Below are positions 1 to 9,458 of a stretch of DNA of 64,000 nucleotides, in pieces. Each line of letters begins with the position of its first letter. Positions within the stretch are counted from its first letter, which is position 1. A program made the translations under genes and the position numbers. Source of the stretch: Haematomicrobium sanguinis DSM 21259 (GTDB lineage: Bacteria > Actinomycetota > Actinomycetes > Actinomycetales > Micrococcaceae); assembly GCF_000688395.1 (NCBI RefSeq), contig NZ_JIAG01000002.1:124001-188000 (forward strand). Direction: 5' to 3'. The notes below the pieces were generated by a model. It was not told where the DNA came from. It saw only the letters and a list, made by a program, of their open reading frames with translations, and searched no databases.

Positions 1-27
1 CGTGTGGCCGCCCGGGTTGTGGCATGA
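1..27 (+). CDS. 3' end of an upstream gene (partial)
   Basis: The first 27 bases can be read as eight codons followed by TGA, and this stop overlaps the ATG of the next gene in an ATGA arrangement. That is how the other genes of this locus are packed, so this is probably the end of the preceding gene in a forward operon. GDP-mannose dehydratase often precedes GDP-fucose synthase, but eight residues cannot identify it. Confidence 0.4.
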   Translation, partial: RVAARVVA

Positions 28-1010
28 GTTCTGCGGAGAGTGCGACCGGCGTGAAGGACATCGACCTGGATCTTGACTCCCCCATCTACATTGCCGGCCA
101 TAAGGGCATGGTGGGTTCGGCGATTTGGCGGGATCTGGAAGCGCGCGGAGCTTCGCGCCTGGTCGGTGCGTCCTCGGCTGAGTTGGACTTGCGCGATCGG
201 CAGACGGTGTTCGATTTTGTTGCTCAGCACCGACCCGAGGTCGTGGTGCTTGCGGCCGCGCGCGTTGGAGGGATCCTGGCGAATGATACCTACCCGGTCG
301 ACTTCATCTCCGAAAACTTACAGATTCAAACGAACGTGATGGATGCGGCGCTCGAACACGAGGTGCCGCGGCTGCTTTTCCTCGGATCGTCCTGCATTTA
401 TCCCCGCGAGTCGCCGCAGCCGATCCGCGAGGACTACCTTTTGACGGGCAAGCTCGAGTCCACCAATGACGCCTACGCCATAGCCAAGATTGCCGGAATT
501 ATTCAGGTGCAATCGGTGCGTAAACAGTACGGTCTGCCATGGATTTCTGCGATGCCGACCAACCTGTATGGGCCCGGCGACAATTTTTCGCCGGATGGCT
601 CACATGTGTTGCCGGGCATGATCCGCCGTTACGATGATGCGGTCGCCTCCGGTGCCGACTCGGTCACGAACTGGGGATCGGGGACGCCGCGCCGCGAGCT
701 CATGCACGTCGAGGACATGGCAGCGGCTTGCGTGCATCTCTTAGAAAATTACGACGGCGTTTCTCACGTCAATGTGGGTACCGGTCAGGACCTGAGCATC
801 AAAGAATTGGCCGATGCCGTTGCCACGGCTACCGGATTTGAGGGCGAAACCGCGTGGGACACCAGCAAACCCGACGGCACCCCGCTGAAACGCTTGGACA
901 CCACGCTGTTGCAGTCTCTGGGTTTTACCCCGCGCGTCGATATCCGCGAGGGCGTGCAGGAAACGGTCCAGTGGTATCGAACGCACACCGAAACTTTGCG
1001 ATCTAAATAG
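24..1010 (+). CDS. fcl: GDP-L-fucose synthase
   Basis: This enzyme epimerises and reduces GDP-4-keto-6-deoxymannose to GDP-L-fucose in the cytosol, supplying an activated sugar for polysaccharide assembly. The 328-residue length is normal for the family. The N-terminal dinucleotide-binding loop GHKGMVG is at residues 25-31, the GSSCIYP segment with the catalytic Ser/Cys is at 121-127, and the Tyr-x3-Lys pair is at Tyr151 and Lys155. The start overlaps the preceding stop. Eight bases separate it from the secreted beta-helix gene, so the two are probably co-transcribed. The family call is firm; fucose in the final polymer is inferred from this gene alone. Confidence 0.93.
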   Translation: MSSAESATGVKDIDLDLDSPIYIAGHKGMVGSAIWRDLEARGASRLVGASSAELDLRDRQTVFDFVAQHRPEVVVLAAARVGGILANDTYPVDFISENLQIQTNVMDAALEHEVPRLLFLGSSCIYPRESPQPIREDYLLTGKLESTNDAYAIAKIAGIIQVQSVRKQYGLPWISAMPTNLYGPGDNFSPDGSHVLPGMIRRYDDAVASGADSVTNWGSGTPRRELMHVEDMAAACVHLLENYDGVSHVNVGTGQDLSIKELADAVATATGFEGETAWDTSKPDGTPLKRLDTTLLQSLGFTPRVDIREGVQETVQWYRTHTETLRSK

Positions 1011-1018
1011 GTATCCTC

Positions 1019-2584
1019 ATGTCGCAGCGGTCCCGGATGGTGCGAGTTATGGCTGGAGCCCTGCTCGTAGCACTGGTGCCGCTTGTTACATCGGGTTCGG
1101 CGCCCTTGCTGGACTTCAGCGCTATTCCGGTAACCAGTCGAGGCGATTCAGAAGGGGAAGCAGGAGCTCTGCTCGCCCCGTCCGCCGGCGGGGTCCCCGA
1201 ACCGCCTTTTGGCCCGCGACCGGTGTGCGGAACGTCCCTGGTTGTCGGCGCATCCTCTCCCCCGGCACGTGCAGTGCGAGTACCGGCAGGAGACAACAGC
1301 AAGGTTGATTTGTCCCGTAGCAACACTGTTTATTGGTTTGCACCCGGGACGCACACCGTCTCTGGCCGCGCATTCTTCGCCGAGGCCGGTACTAATAGCA
1401 GCTATCTGGGTGCCCCAGGGGCCATTCTTGATGGCAAGAACCGTGTTTCCTTCGCGTTCGTGGGCGGCTCGTCGGGCGCGCGGGTGCAACACCTGACGAT
1501 TCGAAATTTTGGGGTGGAGGGCGGAAACAAGAACGTGGCGGCGGTCAATCGAGACGGCGGTGATGGCTGGATAGTGCGTGGCAACACCATCACGCAGAAC
1601 GCGGGTGCGGGTGTGCGCGCCGGAAGCAACAGCGTCACCGCCGACAATTGTTTGAGCGACAACGGCCAACTTGGGCTGATGAGCTATGACGGGGATGCGG
1701 GAGTCTTTAATATCAGCGTCACCGGGAACGAGATTGCGGGGAACAACCGCGACGACTGGTCTCGACGAGAGCCGGGATGCGGGTGCGCGGCTGGAGCGAA
1801 GTTCTGGAATACCGAAAACGCAAAAGTCGAGGGTAATTACGTCCATTCCAACCGCGCAACCGGACTGTGGGCCGATACCAACAATCGCGGATTCCGCTTT
1901 GCCAACAATTACATCAGCGACAATGACTCCTTCGGCATCATGTATGAAATCTCCTACAATGCCCAGATAGTCGACAACGTCCTAGTAAGAAATGGGCTCG
2001 TCCGCGGCCCTACCGACCCGGCATTTCCCACCTCCGCCATCTACATTTCGGAGTCGGGAAGCGACCCGCGAGTGAACACCGCTTACTCTTCGGTATTCAT
2101 GATTGAACGAAACTTCCTGGCCAATAATTGGAGCGGTGTCACCCTGTGGGAGGACTCGGCGCGTTTTTGTTCGTCGCCAGCAAACCCCAGCAAGAACTAC
2201 TGCACTCTGGTGAACCCGCGCGCGAATCTCAACGCGTGCCGAAACGCTTCACCGAATAGCGCTATCGCCTGGGATTGCCGATGGCGGACTCAGCGAGTGC
2301 GCGTGGTGGACAATGTGTTTATCTCCCAACAAAGTGTCCTCGGCCCGCAATGCACGCCCGCACGCGGTTGCGGCTTCAATGCCGTGATGGCTGGCGGATC
2401 GCGCTTTGGCGTGAACTCCCCACTGGTTCCGGAAGACATTCAGAATTCACTCGTGCGCAACCAGGGAAATGTGTTCACCGACAATCGCTATTGGGGAAAT
2501 TGGCAGTTCATGGGACCACGGCAGGGTGTCGCCGTATCTCTTGAACTTTGGCCGGAAGTCGCAGGCACCGGGGGCACTAAGTGA
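1019..2584 (+). CDS. secreted right-handed parallel beta-helix protein
   Basis: 521 residues with an N-terminal signal peptide (Arg-rich start, hydrophobic stretch about residues 9-24). From about residue 130 to 480 there are repeated short strands with asparagine ladders (for example GNTI, GNEI, NNYI, DNVL, RNFL), the pattern of right-handed beta-helix repeats found in polysaccharide lyases and C5-epimerases. Several cysteines in the second half could form disulfides outside the cell. It follows the GDP-fucose synthase gene, so a role in trimming, modifying or binding the exported polysaccharide is likely. No catalytic residue set could be assigned, so lyase, epimerase and purely structural roles remain open. 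Its 3' end overlaps the convergent CDP-alcohol phosphatidyltransferase gene by 8 bases. Confidence 0.8.
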   Translation: MSQRSRMVRVMAGALLVALVPLVTSGSAPLLDFSAIPVTSRGDSEGEAGALLAPSAGGVPEPPFGPRPVCGTSLVVGASSPPARAVRVPAGDNSKVDLSRSNTVYWFAPGTHTVSGRAFFAEAGTNSSYLGAPGAILDGKNRVSFAFVGGSSGARVQHLTIRNFGVEGGNKNVAAVNRDGGDGWIVRGNTITQNAGAGVRAGSNSVTADNCLSDNGQLGLMSYDGDAGVFNISVTGNEIAGNNRDDWSRREPGCGCAAGAKFWNTENAKVEGNYVHSNRATGLWADTNNRGFRFANNYISDNDSFGIMYEISYNAQIVDNVLVRNGLVRGPTDPAFPTSAIYISESGSDPRVNTAYSSVFMIERNFLANNWSGVTLWEDSARFCSSPANPSKNYCTLVNPRANLNACRNASPNSAIAWDCRWRTQRVRVVDNVFISQQSVLGPQCTPARGCGFNAVMAGGSRFGVNSPLVPEDIQNSLVRNQGNVFTDNRYWGNWQFMGPRQGVAVSLELWPEVAGTGGTK

Positions 2585-3326
2585 AAGTGCGTACCTCTCG
2601 ATACCACTTGATCAGCGCGGCGGCCAGATACAGAACGTAGCACAAGGCTAGTAGCGCGTAGACGATGGTGAAGGCCGCGGGCCAGCCCCACAGCAGGAAA
2701 ACCCAGGAGAGCACGCCGAATTCCAGCGGTAGAACGAGCACCGAATACAGCACACTGGAACTACCCTCTCCGGCTAGGCGCATTTGAGACGAGCCACGCT
2801 GGAACCGGCGCATTTGATCGGTAAGCACAATCGCAAAGAAGCCGACAACGGAAACAAACTGGTAGGTCAGCGGAATGGCAAAGACCCAGGGCGCCTCGGT
2901 TCGGTACTGCAACCAATTAATGAGTACCGCGAGATGGAGCGCGGCAACTTTGGCTATGTCCACCACGTGATCGAACCACTCTCCGGCTAGCGATCCGCCG
3001 CCCCGCAATCGCGCAAGCTGGCCATCCGCAGAGTCCAGGGCGTAGCCACCGGCCAACAGCACGGCGATGAGGATTCCCAGCAGCCACGAAGCTGGAAAAA
3101 CTGCAATCAACACGATCGCAACCAACGAACACAGCGCGCTTGCCGCCGTCACCTGATTCGGGGTCAGCCCGAGCTTGAATGCGCAGGCGGCAAGGTAGCG
3201 ACCCCACGGCCTGTTGACGAACCGGGCATACGCGGACGCGCCCTTGTTCGTTTTCTGTTTGCCCTTGAGAACCTGGGTCAATTCGGAAATAGTTTTCCGT
3301 TTGTCTAGATTTGCGGTTTCACTCAT
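2577..3326 (-). CDS. CDP-alcohol phosphatidyltransferase family membrane protein
   Basis: Integral membrane enzyme family that transfers a phosphoalcohol from a CDP-linked donor. The full signature D-x2-D-G-x2-A-R-x8-G-x3-D-x3-D is present (Asp98, Asp101, Gly102, Ala105, Arg106, Gly115, Asp119, Asp123), so the Mg2+/CDP site is intact. Five or six hydrophobic segments follow a cytoplasmic N-terminus. An ATG 15 bases further upstream is possible, but the chosen start has a G-rich ribosome site just before it. It is divergent from the GT4 gene. In a polysaccharide locus it may make an inositol-phosphate or polyol-phosphate lipid or add a phospho-substituent; the substrate is not readable from sequence. 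Confidence 0.85.
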   Translation of the reverse strand: MSETANLDKRKTISELTQVLKGKQKTNKGASAYARFVNRPWGRYLAACAFKLGLTPNQVTAASALCSLVAIVLIAVFPASWLLGILIAVLLAGGYALDSADGQLARLRGGGSLAGEWFDHVVDIAKVAALHLAVLINWLQYRTEAPWVFAIPLTYQFVSVVGFFAIVLTDQMRRFQRGSSQMRLAGEGSSSVLYSVLVLPLEFGVLSWVFLLWGWPAAFTIVYALLALCYVLYLAAALIKWYREVRTFT

Positions 3327-3428
3327 AAATACCCCCGGCATCCAGGTTATCCCGATTTTCCGGTATGGAATAGTCCTTTATTGCACTCATCTGTGATCGT
3401 AGCCGGTAAGATTTTCCCAGGGGGATAC
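3327..3428. promoter_or_regulatory. divergent intergenic region
   Basis: About 100 relatively AT-rich bases separate the starts of the reverse CDP-alcohol phosphatidyltransferase gene and the forward GT4 gene, so promoters for both should lie here. An AGGGGGA ribosome site precedes the GT4 ATG. No operator palindrome is evident. Confidence 0.4.
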
Positions 3429-4610
3429 ATGCACATTCTTCAGGTTCACAATTACTACCGCAGCGAACAGCCCAGTGGCGAGGATGTGGTTGTTGACCAG
3501 GAGCGCCTGCTCTTGGAGGCGGCCGGACACACCGTGACGCAATTTGATCTGCACAGCGACGACATTGCTACCTTCTCCACGCTACGCAAAGCGCTAGTGC
3601 CGGCAAAGGTGGTGTATTCCCGCTCAGCCGGCCGGGTTTTTGATCGGCTTGTCGAGCGCGTCCGCCCCGATGTGGTTCACGTACACAACACTTTTCCGCT
3701 TATTGGCCCGGCACCGATTATCCGGGCGAAGCGCCGCGGACTGCCCGTCGTGGCGACCATGCACAATCACCGTCAAGTGTGTGCAGCCGCGACCCTCACG
3801 CGCGAGGGTTCCACCTGCGTCAAGTGCGTCGGCGGGAACCCGCTCCCCGGCCTGGTCCATGCTTGTTATCGAGGATCCCGGTTAGCGACGCTACCCTTGA
3901 CGATCTCGACAAGTGTTCACACCGCGTTACGTACCTGGTCTCGAAACGTAGACACGTTTATTTTCATGTCACGACTTGCGGCAGGGTTCTTTGACACCCT
4001 TGACATTTCCGAAGAGCAGATTCGCGTCAAACCGCATTCGGTTCCCGAACCGCAGGCGACTCGCGTGGGCCCGGGACGGTACGCGCTCTACCTTGGTCGC
4101 CTGAGCCAGGAAAAGGGCGCAGGGCCGCTGATCGACGCCTGGCCGGAATCCGCAATACCGCTGGTGGTCGTCGGCGATGGGCCGTTGCGCGAGGAACTGG
4201 AGCGAAAAGCTCATGGCAAGAACGTCGAGTTTCGCGGCAAAATGCCCCGGGAGGAAGCCATGCGCGTGCTGAGCGAGGCACGTTTTGTGGTCAACCCCTC
4301 CCCTGCCCTCGAAACGTTCGGGATGAGCGTCGTAGAAGCAATTTCCTACGGTGTCCCGGCATTGGCCGGCGATCATGCGGTTCCCGGTGAAATCATTACC
4401 CCGGGCCTCACCGGGGCAACTTATCGGGTGTCGGACGGTACCGGGCTCGAGGAAGCTATTTCCCTCCTCAGCGACGAGACAACGTCGCTCAAAATGGGCC
4501 AGGCGGCCCGAGCGGAGTACCTGGCAAAATACACCCCGGCGGCGAACACCGCCGCGTTGGAGGACATCTATCGCGATGCCCTCCAACGCCATGGGGGTGC
4601 CGGACGCTAG
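3429..4610 (+). CDS. GT4-family glycosyltransferase
   Basis: 393 residues with the GT-B layout: an N-terminal acceptor domain (opening HILQVHNYY, with a PDVVHVHNTFP segment about residue 90) and a C-terminal nucleotide-sugar domain with LYLGRLSQEKG and the E-x7-E style element around SPALETFGMSVVEAISYGVP. These are hallmarks of retaining GT4 enzymes. The ATG at 3429 is chosen over an in-frame ATG at 3381 because it has a strong AGGGGGA ribosome site and gives the family's usual start. It would add a sugar to the lipid-linked repeat unit at the inner face of the membrane. The 3' end overlaps the convergent propeller/PKD gene by four bases. Confidence 0.9.
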   Translation: MHILQVHNYYRSEQPSGEDVVVDQERLLLEAAGHTVTQFDLHSDDIATFSTLRKALVPAKVVYSRSAGRVFDRLVERVRPDVVHVHNTFPLIGPAPIIRAKRRGLPVVATMHNHRQVCAAATLTREGSTCVKCVGGNPLPGLVHACYRGSRLATLPLTISTSVHTALRTWSRNVDTFIFMSRLAAGFFDTLDISEEQIRVKPHSVPEPQATRVGPGRYALYLGRLSQEKGAGPLIDAWPESAIPLVVVGDGPLREELERKAHGKNVEFRGKMPREEAMRVLSEARFVVNPSPALETFGMSVVEAISYGVPALAGDHAVPGEIITPGLTGATYRVSDGTGLEEAISLLSDETTSLKMGQAARAEYLAKYTPAANTAALEDIYRDALQRHGGAGR

Positions 4611-7600
4611 TCCGCGGCGAGCGCGTTGAGATTATCCACTCGCAAGGTGAGGGGATTCTTCGCGCTCGTCGAGTTCACATAAAGCAGTATTCCCAGGCGG
4701 CCCGCCGCCTGCATTCCGGCGGTGGTATCGCTCGCCTGAATTACCCAGTTCCCCGCGCTCACGTCCGCCTGCGCGATCGTGGCGGCTATCGCCGTCGTAC
4801 CTCCTTGGGTGGTGGCACGTACTCTCAGCGCGAAGGATCCATCAGCTGCCACAGCGTTGGTGAGCTTGGTTTCCGGGGTGAGCGCGGTCTCCGCGCCCGC
4901 ACTGTTGGTGCGCACCAACTGGACCCACACGTTGGTGGGGTTGCGGTAGGTGATTTTGGCGCGGTACTCCCCCACGCCGTCGACCCCGCGAATCACCGTG
5001 GACAGGTAGGCGGTTCCTGGCGAGGGTGCGTCCGGGAACTGGTAGTTCACGGTCATATTCACGTTCGGGGTATCAACCACGGGTGTATTGATGCGTCGGG
5101 AGGAACTTGCTGGAACCGCGAGAATCCCGGCGCCATCGGCGACCGAGGCGCTCGTTCGAGAACCCACGTAGGAGTAGGCGCCGCCCAAAGTAGGTGTGCC
5201 CCATCCGCCGGTGAGGGTTCGCGCGAATTCGTCCTGAACCAGGGGACGATCGGGTGCCGGGGGCGCCACCGGGGTTGCGGTTTCGGTACGCGAGCCCACT
5301 ACCCCGTTGGCGTCCGTGGCGGTTAGCGTCACCGAGAAGGTGCCTCCCTCGGCGTACGTGTGCGTGGTGTTGGCGCCGGTGCCGCTTTGACCGTCGCCAA
5401 AGTCCCAGGCGTACTGCACGCCGTCCGGCTCGGCATTGGTCACGGCGCTGAAATCGCACTGCAGTTGCTGGCAGTTGACGGTGAAGGTCGCGTCCGGCGG
5501 TTCGACCGGAGCTTCTTCAACCACCACTTGTTGGGTGGCTTGGTGTGTTTGTCCGGTGTCATCGGTGACGGTGAGTGTCACCGTGTATTCGCCCGGTGCC
5601 GAGTAGCTGTGATCGGTGATGGCGGTGTTAGCCGTGGTGCCGTCGCCAAAGTCCCAGGCGTAGCCGGTGAGCTTCCCTTCTGGATCGCTGGACTTGCTCG
5701 CATCGAATGCGCATGCGAGCGCGTCACAGGTGGACACGAACTCGGCCTTCGGCGGCAAGTTGACCGCCACCGAACCCAGATCGAAGTGCTTCTTAATTTG
5801 GGTGGCGCTCAACGTCGAGGTGTAGATGGCCACCTCGTCAAAGTTTCCAGCCAGCCCGCTGCTGGATGGCTGATTGGGCCAGCCTTGCATGCCGTCCGCC
5901 CCGATGCGCCAGTAGCCGCTGTATTTTTGGGCGCTCACGCCCGAGCGGGATGCCACTTCCTTACCGTCCACGTAAAGGCGAATCACGGTCGGCGAGAACC
6001 AACCGCCCGGTTGCATGGTGGCGACAACTTGATGCCACTTTCCGTCGTTGAGCGGCGTCGGCGACTGGATGGTGTAGGTCTGTCCACCATAGGTGCCGAA
6101 GGTGACGCGGCCGCCATTATTCATGTACAGCACCCGGTCTCTGGAATTGCTTGTGCCCGTCGCCGCATTTCCGAAGCCCAGAATGCGTCCGCCCTGGGTT
6201 GAGGTGGTGTTGATCCACGCTTCGATGCTGAAGGTGGTGGGGTTGTTGTATTGCTTCGGGATCGACGCCGCACCATTGCCTTCTAGCCTCAGCCCGGAGG
6301 TCGCTAGGATGCCCGAAGCATCTTGATTACCGGCGCTCACGGTACCGTTGGCGCCGCCGACCAGGTCAATGGTGTTATTCCCGTTCTTTTCGTTGAGCGT
6401 GAAGTAATGGGCTGGCTTATCTGCCTTCACCGCGCTCATATAGGGGTTATCTGGCTCGGGTATGCGCACAATTTGGGACCAGTACGAGTTGGATTCGCTG
6501 GTTCCGTCGGTGGCAACAACGCGGTACGAGTATTCCTTCGTCGCTTCCAAACCCGTGTCCGTGAACTCCACTGTGGGAATGTCCCAGAATCGCGAGCGGA
6601 CCTGCCCGGTCCACGCCACCGTTTCTTGGGCGGTAGAAATGTCCTTGCGGTAGACGGTGTAGGACAGCGTCTCATTATCCAGGTCCACCGCCGCCTTGAA
6701 ACTCATCGTCGCCGAATTGCTGGTGAGGCTCTTGAGCTGTGGGGTACCTGCAATACCTGGGGCTGTGGGCGGCGTGCTGTAGAACGCGCCGATGCCCTGT
6801 TGTCCTACTCCGTTGACGTTGTAGAAATCGCCGCCCACCCAGAGCCGTTCGCCGTCGGTGGCCATCGCCAGCGGACCAACCATGGTGCTTCCGCCTCGGT
6901 CGGTGTTGGGGAACCAGCCGCCTAACGCCCCGGTTGCTGGGTCTTGAGCGAGCAGGTATCTAAAGGTGGGTTGCGGGAACCCGCCTTCCATGCTGCAGTC
7001 ATGCGCGTGGGAACCCTTGTACAGCCAGCCCTTCACGAGTATGAGTGCCTCGGTCGCGCCAAGACACTTATTGACCCAGGAAATTTGATCGGTTTGGGCG
7101 TTGACCGACCACGTACCGTCAAAGCAACCAAAACCGTCACCGGCGTTGGCGAAGTACATTTTCTCGCCGTCGGTCACAATATCGCGGACCACGGAACGGC
7201 ACTTGTAGTCCCACCCCGTAAACGGCAGGATTTTTCCTTGTTGCGCGTCCACTTGAGCAAGACCCATGCGGTATTCGCCATTAACGTAGTTGAAGCGTCC
7301 GCCGATATATATTTTTGTGCCGTCCGGTGAGGCTTTGACCACGTTGACGTCATCATCGGCACTAGGGTTCCAGGGAAGCAAGCTCCCATCGCTCGCCTTG
7401 ACCGCGGCGAGTTTGGCGCGCGGCTGACCCGCCACGGCTCCGAAGCTACCACCCAGGTACACGGTGCCGTTCTTTTCCTGGATCGTGTCTACGCGGTACG
7501 CCACGTAGGGTCGAAATGCGGAATCCCAGGTCATTGTGGTGGTGTCAAGGACAGCGATCCGTCCCCGGCTTTGACCGCCGATCGTGGTGAAGTCCCCGCC

Positions 7601-8143
7601 AACGTAGACGCGCTTCCCGTCCTCGGATACCGACAGGGCCCAGATCTTGCCGTTGGGTTGCGGGTCAAAATCCAGAGGCTGACCGGTCGTGGCGTTGAAG
7701 ACAGCCAAGTAGTTTCGCGGAATCTCGTCATACCCAAGGGCTGCCCCCGGCGGGCGGATCTTGGTGAATTCGCCGCCAACAAACAACATGCCGTTGGCGT
7801 AAACCATCGTGCGCACGGTGTTATTGGTCTGCCAGTAGGGAGTATCGGTCGCGGACAGGCCGGTATCCGAACCGGCAGAACCCGCCTCCATTTGCTGGTT
7901 TTCTAAGAGCGCGGTGTCCGGCACCGGCGCCAACGCCTCCGCCTGGCTGTTGGCGTCCTTTTGCGCTTCTTCCTTGGTGGGCTGTTTGAGCGGTGGCGGC
8001 GAGTCGGTTTGCGTCGCGTCGGGTGTCGCGTCGGGCGTCGCCGGGGCCGCTTGCGCCGGCAACGCGCCCACAAGAAATGCGCCGAGCAGTGCGATGAGCG
8101 CCAGTGGCACCGCAAGAACCTTTGCTAATGGAATTTTTGTCAT
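4607..8143 (-). CDS. large secreted beta-propeller / LamG / PKD protein
   Basis: 1178 residues. An Ala-rich signal peptide ends near residue 33. A Pro/Thr/Gln-rich linker follows, then a propeller-like region (about 90-450) with repeating VGGxF segments, a fibronectin-III-like segment (about 460-560), a LamG/concanavalin-like lectin fold (about 610-790), two PKD domains (about 795-970, each with a WDFGDG motif) and a C-terminal jelly-roll-like domain. There is no sortase signal or C-terminal membrane anchor, so it should be released or held by carbohydrate binding. Its ATG overlaps the stop of the Wzy gene, making it the last gene of the polysaccharide operon. A role as matrix or surface protein that binds the polysaccharide is inferred. 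Confidence 0.82.
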   Translation of the reverse strand: MTKIPLAKVLAVPLALIALLGAFLVGALPAQAAPATPDATPDATQTDSPPPLKQPTKEEAQKDANSQAEALAPVPDTALLENQQMEAGSAGSDTGLSATDTPYWQTNNTVRTMVYANGMLFVGGEFTKIRPPGAALGYDEIPRNYLAVFNATTGQPLDFDPQPNGKIWALSVSEDGKRVYVGGDFTTIGGQSRGRIAVLDTTTMTWDSAFRPYVAYRVDTIQEKNGTVYLGGSFGAVAGQPRAKLAAVKASDGSLLPWNPSADDDVNVVKASPDGTKIYIGGRFNYVNGEYRMGLAQVDAQQGKILPFTGWDYKCRSVVRDIVTDGEKMYFANAGDGFGCFDGTWSVNAQTDQISWVNKCLGATEALILVKGWLYKGSHAHDCSMEGGFPQPTFRYLLAQDPATGALGGWFPNTDRGGSTMVGPLAMATDGERLWVGGDFYNVNGVGQQGIGAFYSTPPTAPGIAGTPQLKSLTSNSATMSFKAAVDLDNETLSYTVYRKDISTAQETVAWTGQVRSRFWDIPTVEFTDTGLEATKEYSYRVVATDGTSESNSYWSQIVRIPEPDNPYMSAVKADKPAHYFTLNEKNGNNTIDLVGGANGTVSAGNQDASGILATSGLRLEGNGAASIPKQYNNPTTFSIEAWINTTSTQGGRILGFGNAATGTSNSRDRVLYMNNGGRVTFGTYGGQTYTIQSPTPLNDGKWHQVVATMQPGGWFSPTVIRLYVDGKEVASRSGVSAQKYSGYWRIGADGMQGWPNQPSSSGLAGNFDEVAIYTSTLSATQIKKHFDLGSVAVNLPPKAEFVSTCDALACAFDASKSSDPEGKLTGYAWDFGDGTTANTAITDHSYSAPGEYTVTLTVTDDTGQTHQATQQVVVEEAPVEPPDATFTVNCQQLQCDFSAVTNAEPDGVQYAWDFGDGQSGTGANTTHTYAEGGTFSVTLTATDANGVVGSRTETATPVAPPAPDRPLVQDEFARTLTGGWGTPTLGGAYSYVGSRTSASVADGAGILAVPASSSRRINTPVVDTPNVNMTVNYQFPDAPSPGTAYLSTVIRGVDGVGEYRAKITYRNPTNVWVQLVRTNSAGAETALTPETKLTNAVAADGSFALRVRATTQGGTTAIAATIAQADVSAGNWVIQASDTTAGMQAAGRLGILLYVNSTSAKNPLTLRVDNLNALAAD

Positions 8144-9456
8144 GGTCTTACCCCCTGTAGTGGCCGCGCCTCACGGCCGAGTGGTGTGGTGATAGATGAT
8201 GGCAACCCAACGCGGGTGGCCGCTGCCGCGCTGACGGCGACGAGAGCATAAATGGAGTGCGAGGAAAAGTCGGTCAATCCGCTTTCGCTCACACTGGATA
8301 CGGTGATGTACGCCATCAAGAACACTGCTAGCGCGCGAACCAAGCCCCGTGGCGCCCGCAAACAGGTCACCCAGGCAGCCACAAACACCAGGATGATCAG
8401 AATGAGCCCAATGATCCCGGTCTGCCAGAACGCGTCAAGCCAGGTGTTATCGATGGCCATCTGGTTGACGTCGCCTTCGCCGCGCAAGAGCGTCACTCGC
8501 TTAGACCCGAGCCCCTGACCGAGCAAGAGTTCTTCGGGGCTGTATTGCCGGGTAAGAATAAAGTTCCACACGTAAGTGCGGCCGGTTAGTTGACTCAGCA
8601 TTTCGGGGTCCTGGCCGCGTTGCAGCCAGGTGAGTAGCGCCGGTAACGCCGCGAGTGCGGCAATCCCGGCCGCGCCGAGTACCGCAAACACGCGGCGGGC
8701 GCCTTTCGTTCTGGCGACCGCAAGGGTCCCCAGGATGAGCGCCACCGCTAGCGCCGCGACCGGGGTCCTGGTCTTACTGAGCACCATGAGCGCTACACCG
8801 AGGATGAACGCTACGGCCAGAAACCACGCCGAGAAGCGCCGAAAAGCCCAGTAGAACACCGCCAGCCCGACCAGGATCGCGCCAATTTCGGCGACACGCG
8901 GCGGCAACATCGGTAGCAATACTCCCATCAGCCGGCCGCCCGGTTCCCCCGTCCCGCCAGTGCCGCCGGTGCCTCCAGTGGCGCGCCAGGCGCTTCCGGG
9001 CGCAAGGACAAGCCCGGCAACCACGCTCAGCCCCAACAGGAACTGAGCGAAAAACAGCGCGTCAACAAGCCGAATAGGTGCGCTCCGATAGAGCGGCCAC
9101 ATCAGGACAAATGCTGCAATACCTGCCGCCAGGCGAAGCGCTCGAACAAGGATGGATCCGGAGTCGTCCAGGAACACCGCAGTCAGGATGACAAAGACGG
9201 CGAAGAGAAGGTACGCCATTGCCGCCGGTGCGTAGCCGAGCGGAGCGCGGGCACGTAGCAGGGTGAGTGCCAGAATAAGAACGACGACGATCGCACCTAC
9301 CTTGGCCACTCCCACCAGGGCGTTTTCGCTGCCTTCTTGCGCGCTCACCCACGGTTGCACGCTCACCAGAAGGATGGTGAACATGAGCGTGAGCAACCAC
9401 GACTCGCGTGGAATCCGACGCGCAGAGTGGATAGTGCTGGGCAGCGGGTGCGACAT
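8140..9456 (-). CDS. O-antigen ligase/Wzy-like polysaccharide polymerase
   Basis: 438 residues with 10 to 12 hydrophobic segments and a large extracytoplasmic loop containing LTGRTYVWNFIL, the typical loop of the O-antigen ligase/Wzy superfamily. It lies between the chain-length protein and the secreted propeller protein in the reverse operon, fitting polymerisation of flipped repeat units. A Gly/Thr run (residues about 160-175, a GGTGGTGG pattern) is encoded by a short near-repeat in DNA. The start is two bases after the stop of the chain-length gene. Polymerase is favoured over ligase because the locus has a flippase and a chain-length protein. Confidence 0.82.
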   Translation of the reverse strand: MSHPLPSTIHSARRIPRESWLLTLMFTILLVSVQPWVSAQEGSENALVGVAKVGAIVVVLILALTLLRARAPLGYAPAAMAYLLFAVFVILTAVFLDDSGSILVRALRLAAGIAAFVLMWPLYRSAPIRLVDALFFAQFLLGLSVVAGLVLAPGSAWRATGGTGGTGGTGEPGGRLMGVLLPMLPPRVAEIGAILVGLAVFYWAFRRFSAWFLAVAFILGVALMVLSKTRTPVAALAVALILGTLAVARTKGARRVFAVLGAAGIAALAALPALLTWLQRGQDPEMLSQLTGRTYVWNFILTRQYSPEELLLGQGLGSKRVTLLRGEGDVNQMAIDNTWLDAFWQTGIIGLILIILVFVAAWVTCLRAPRGLVRALAVFLMAYITVSSVSESGLTDFSSHSIYALVAVSAAAATRVGLPSSITTPLGREARPLQGVRP

Positions 9457-9458
9457 GT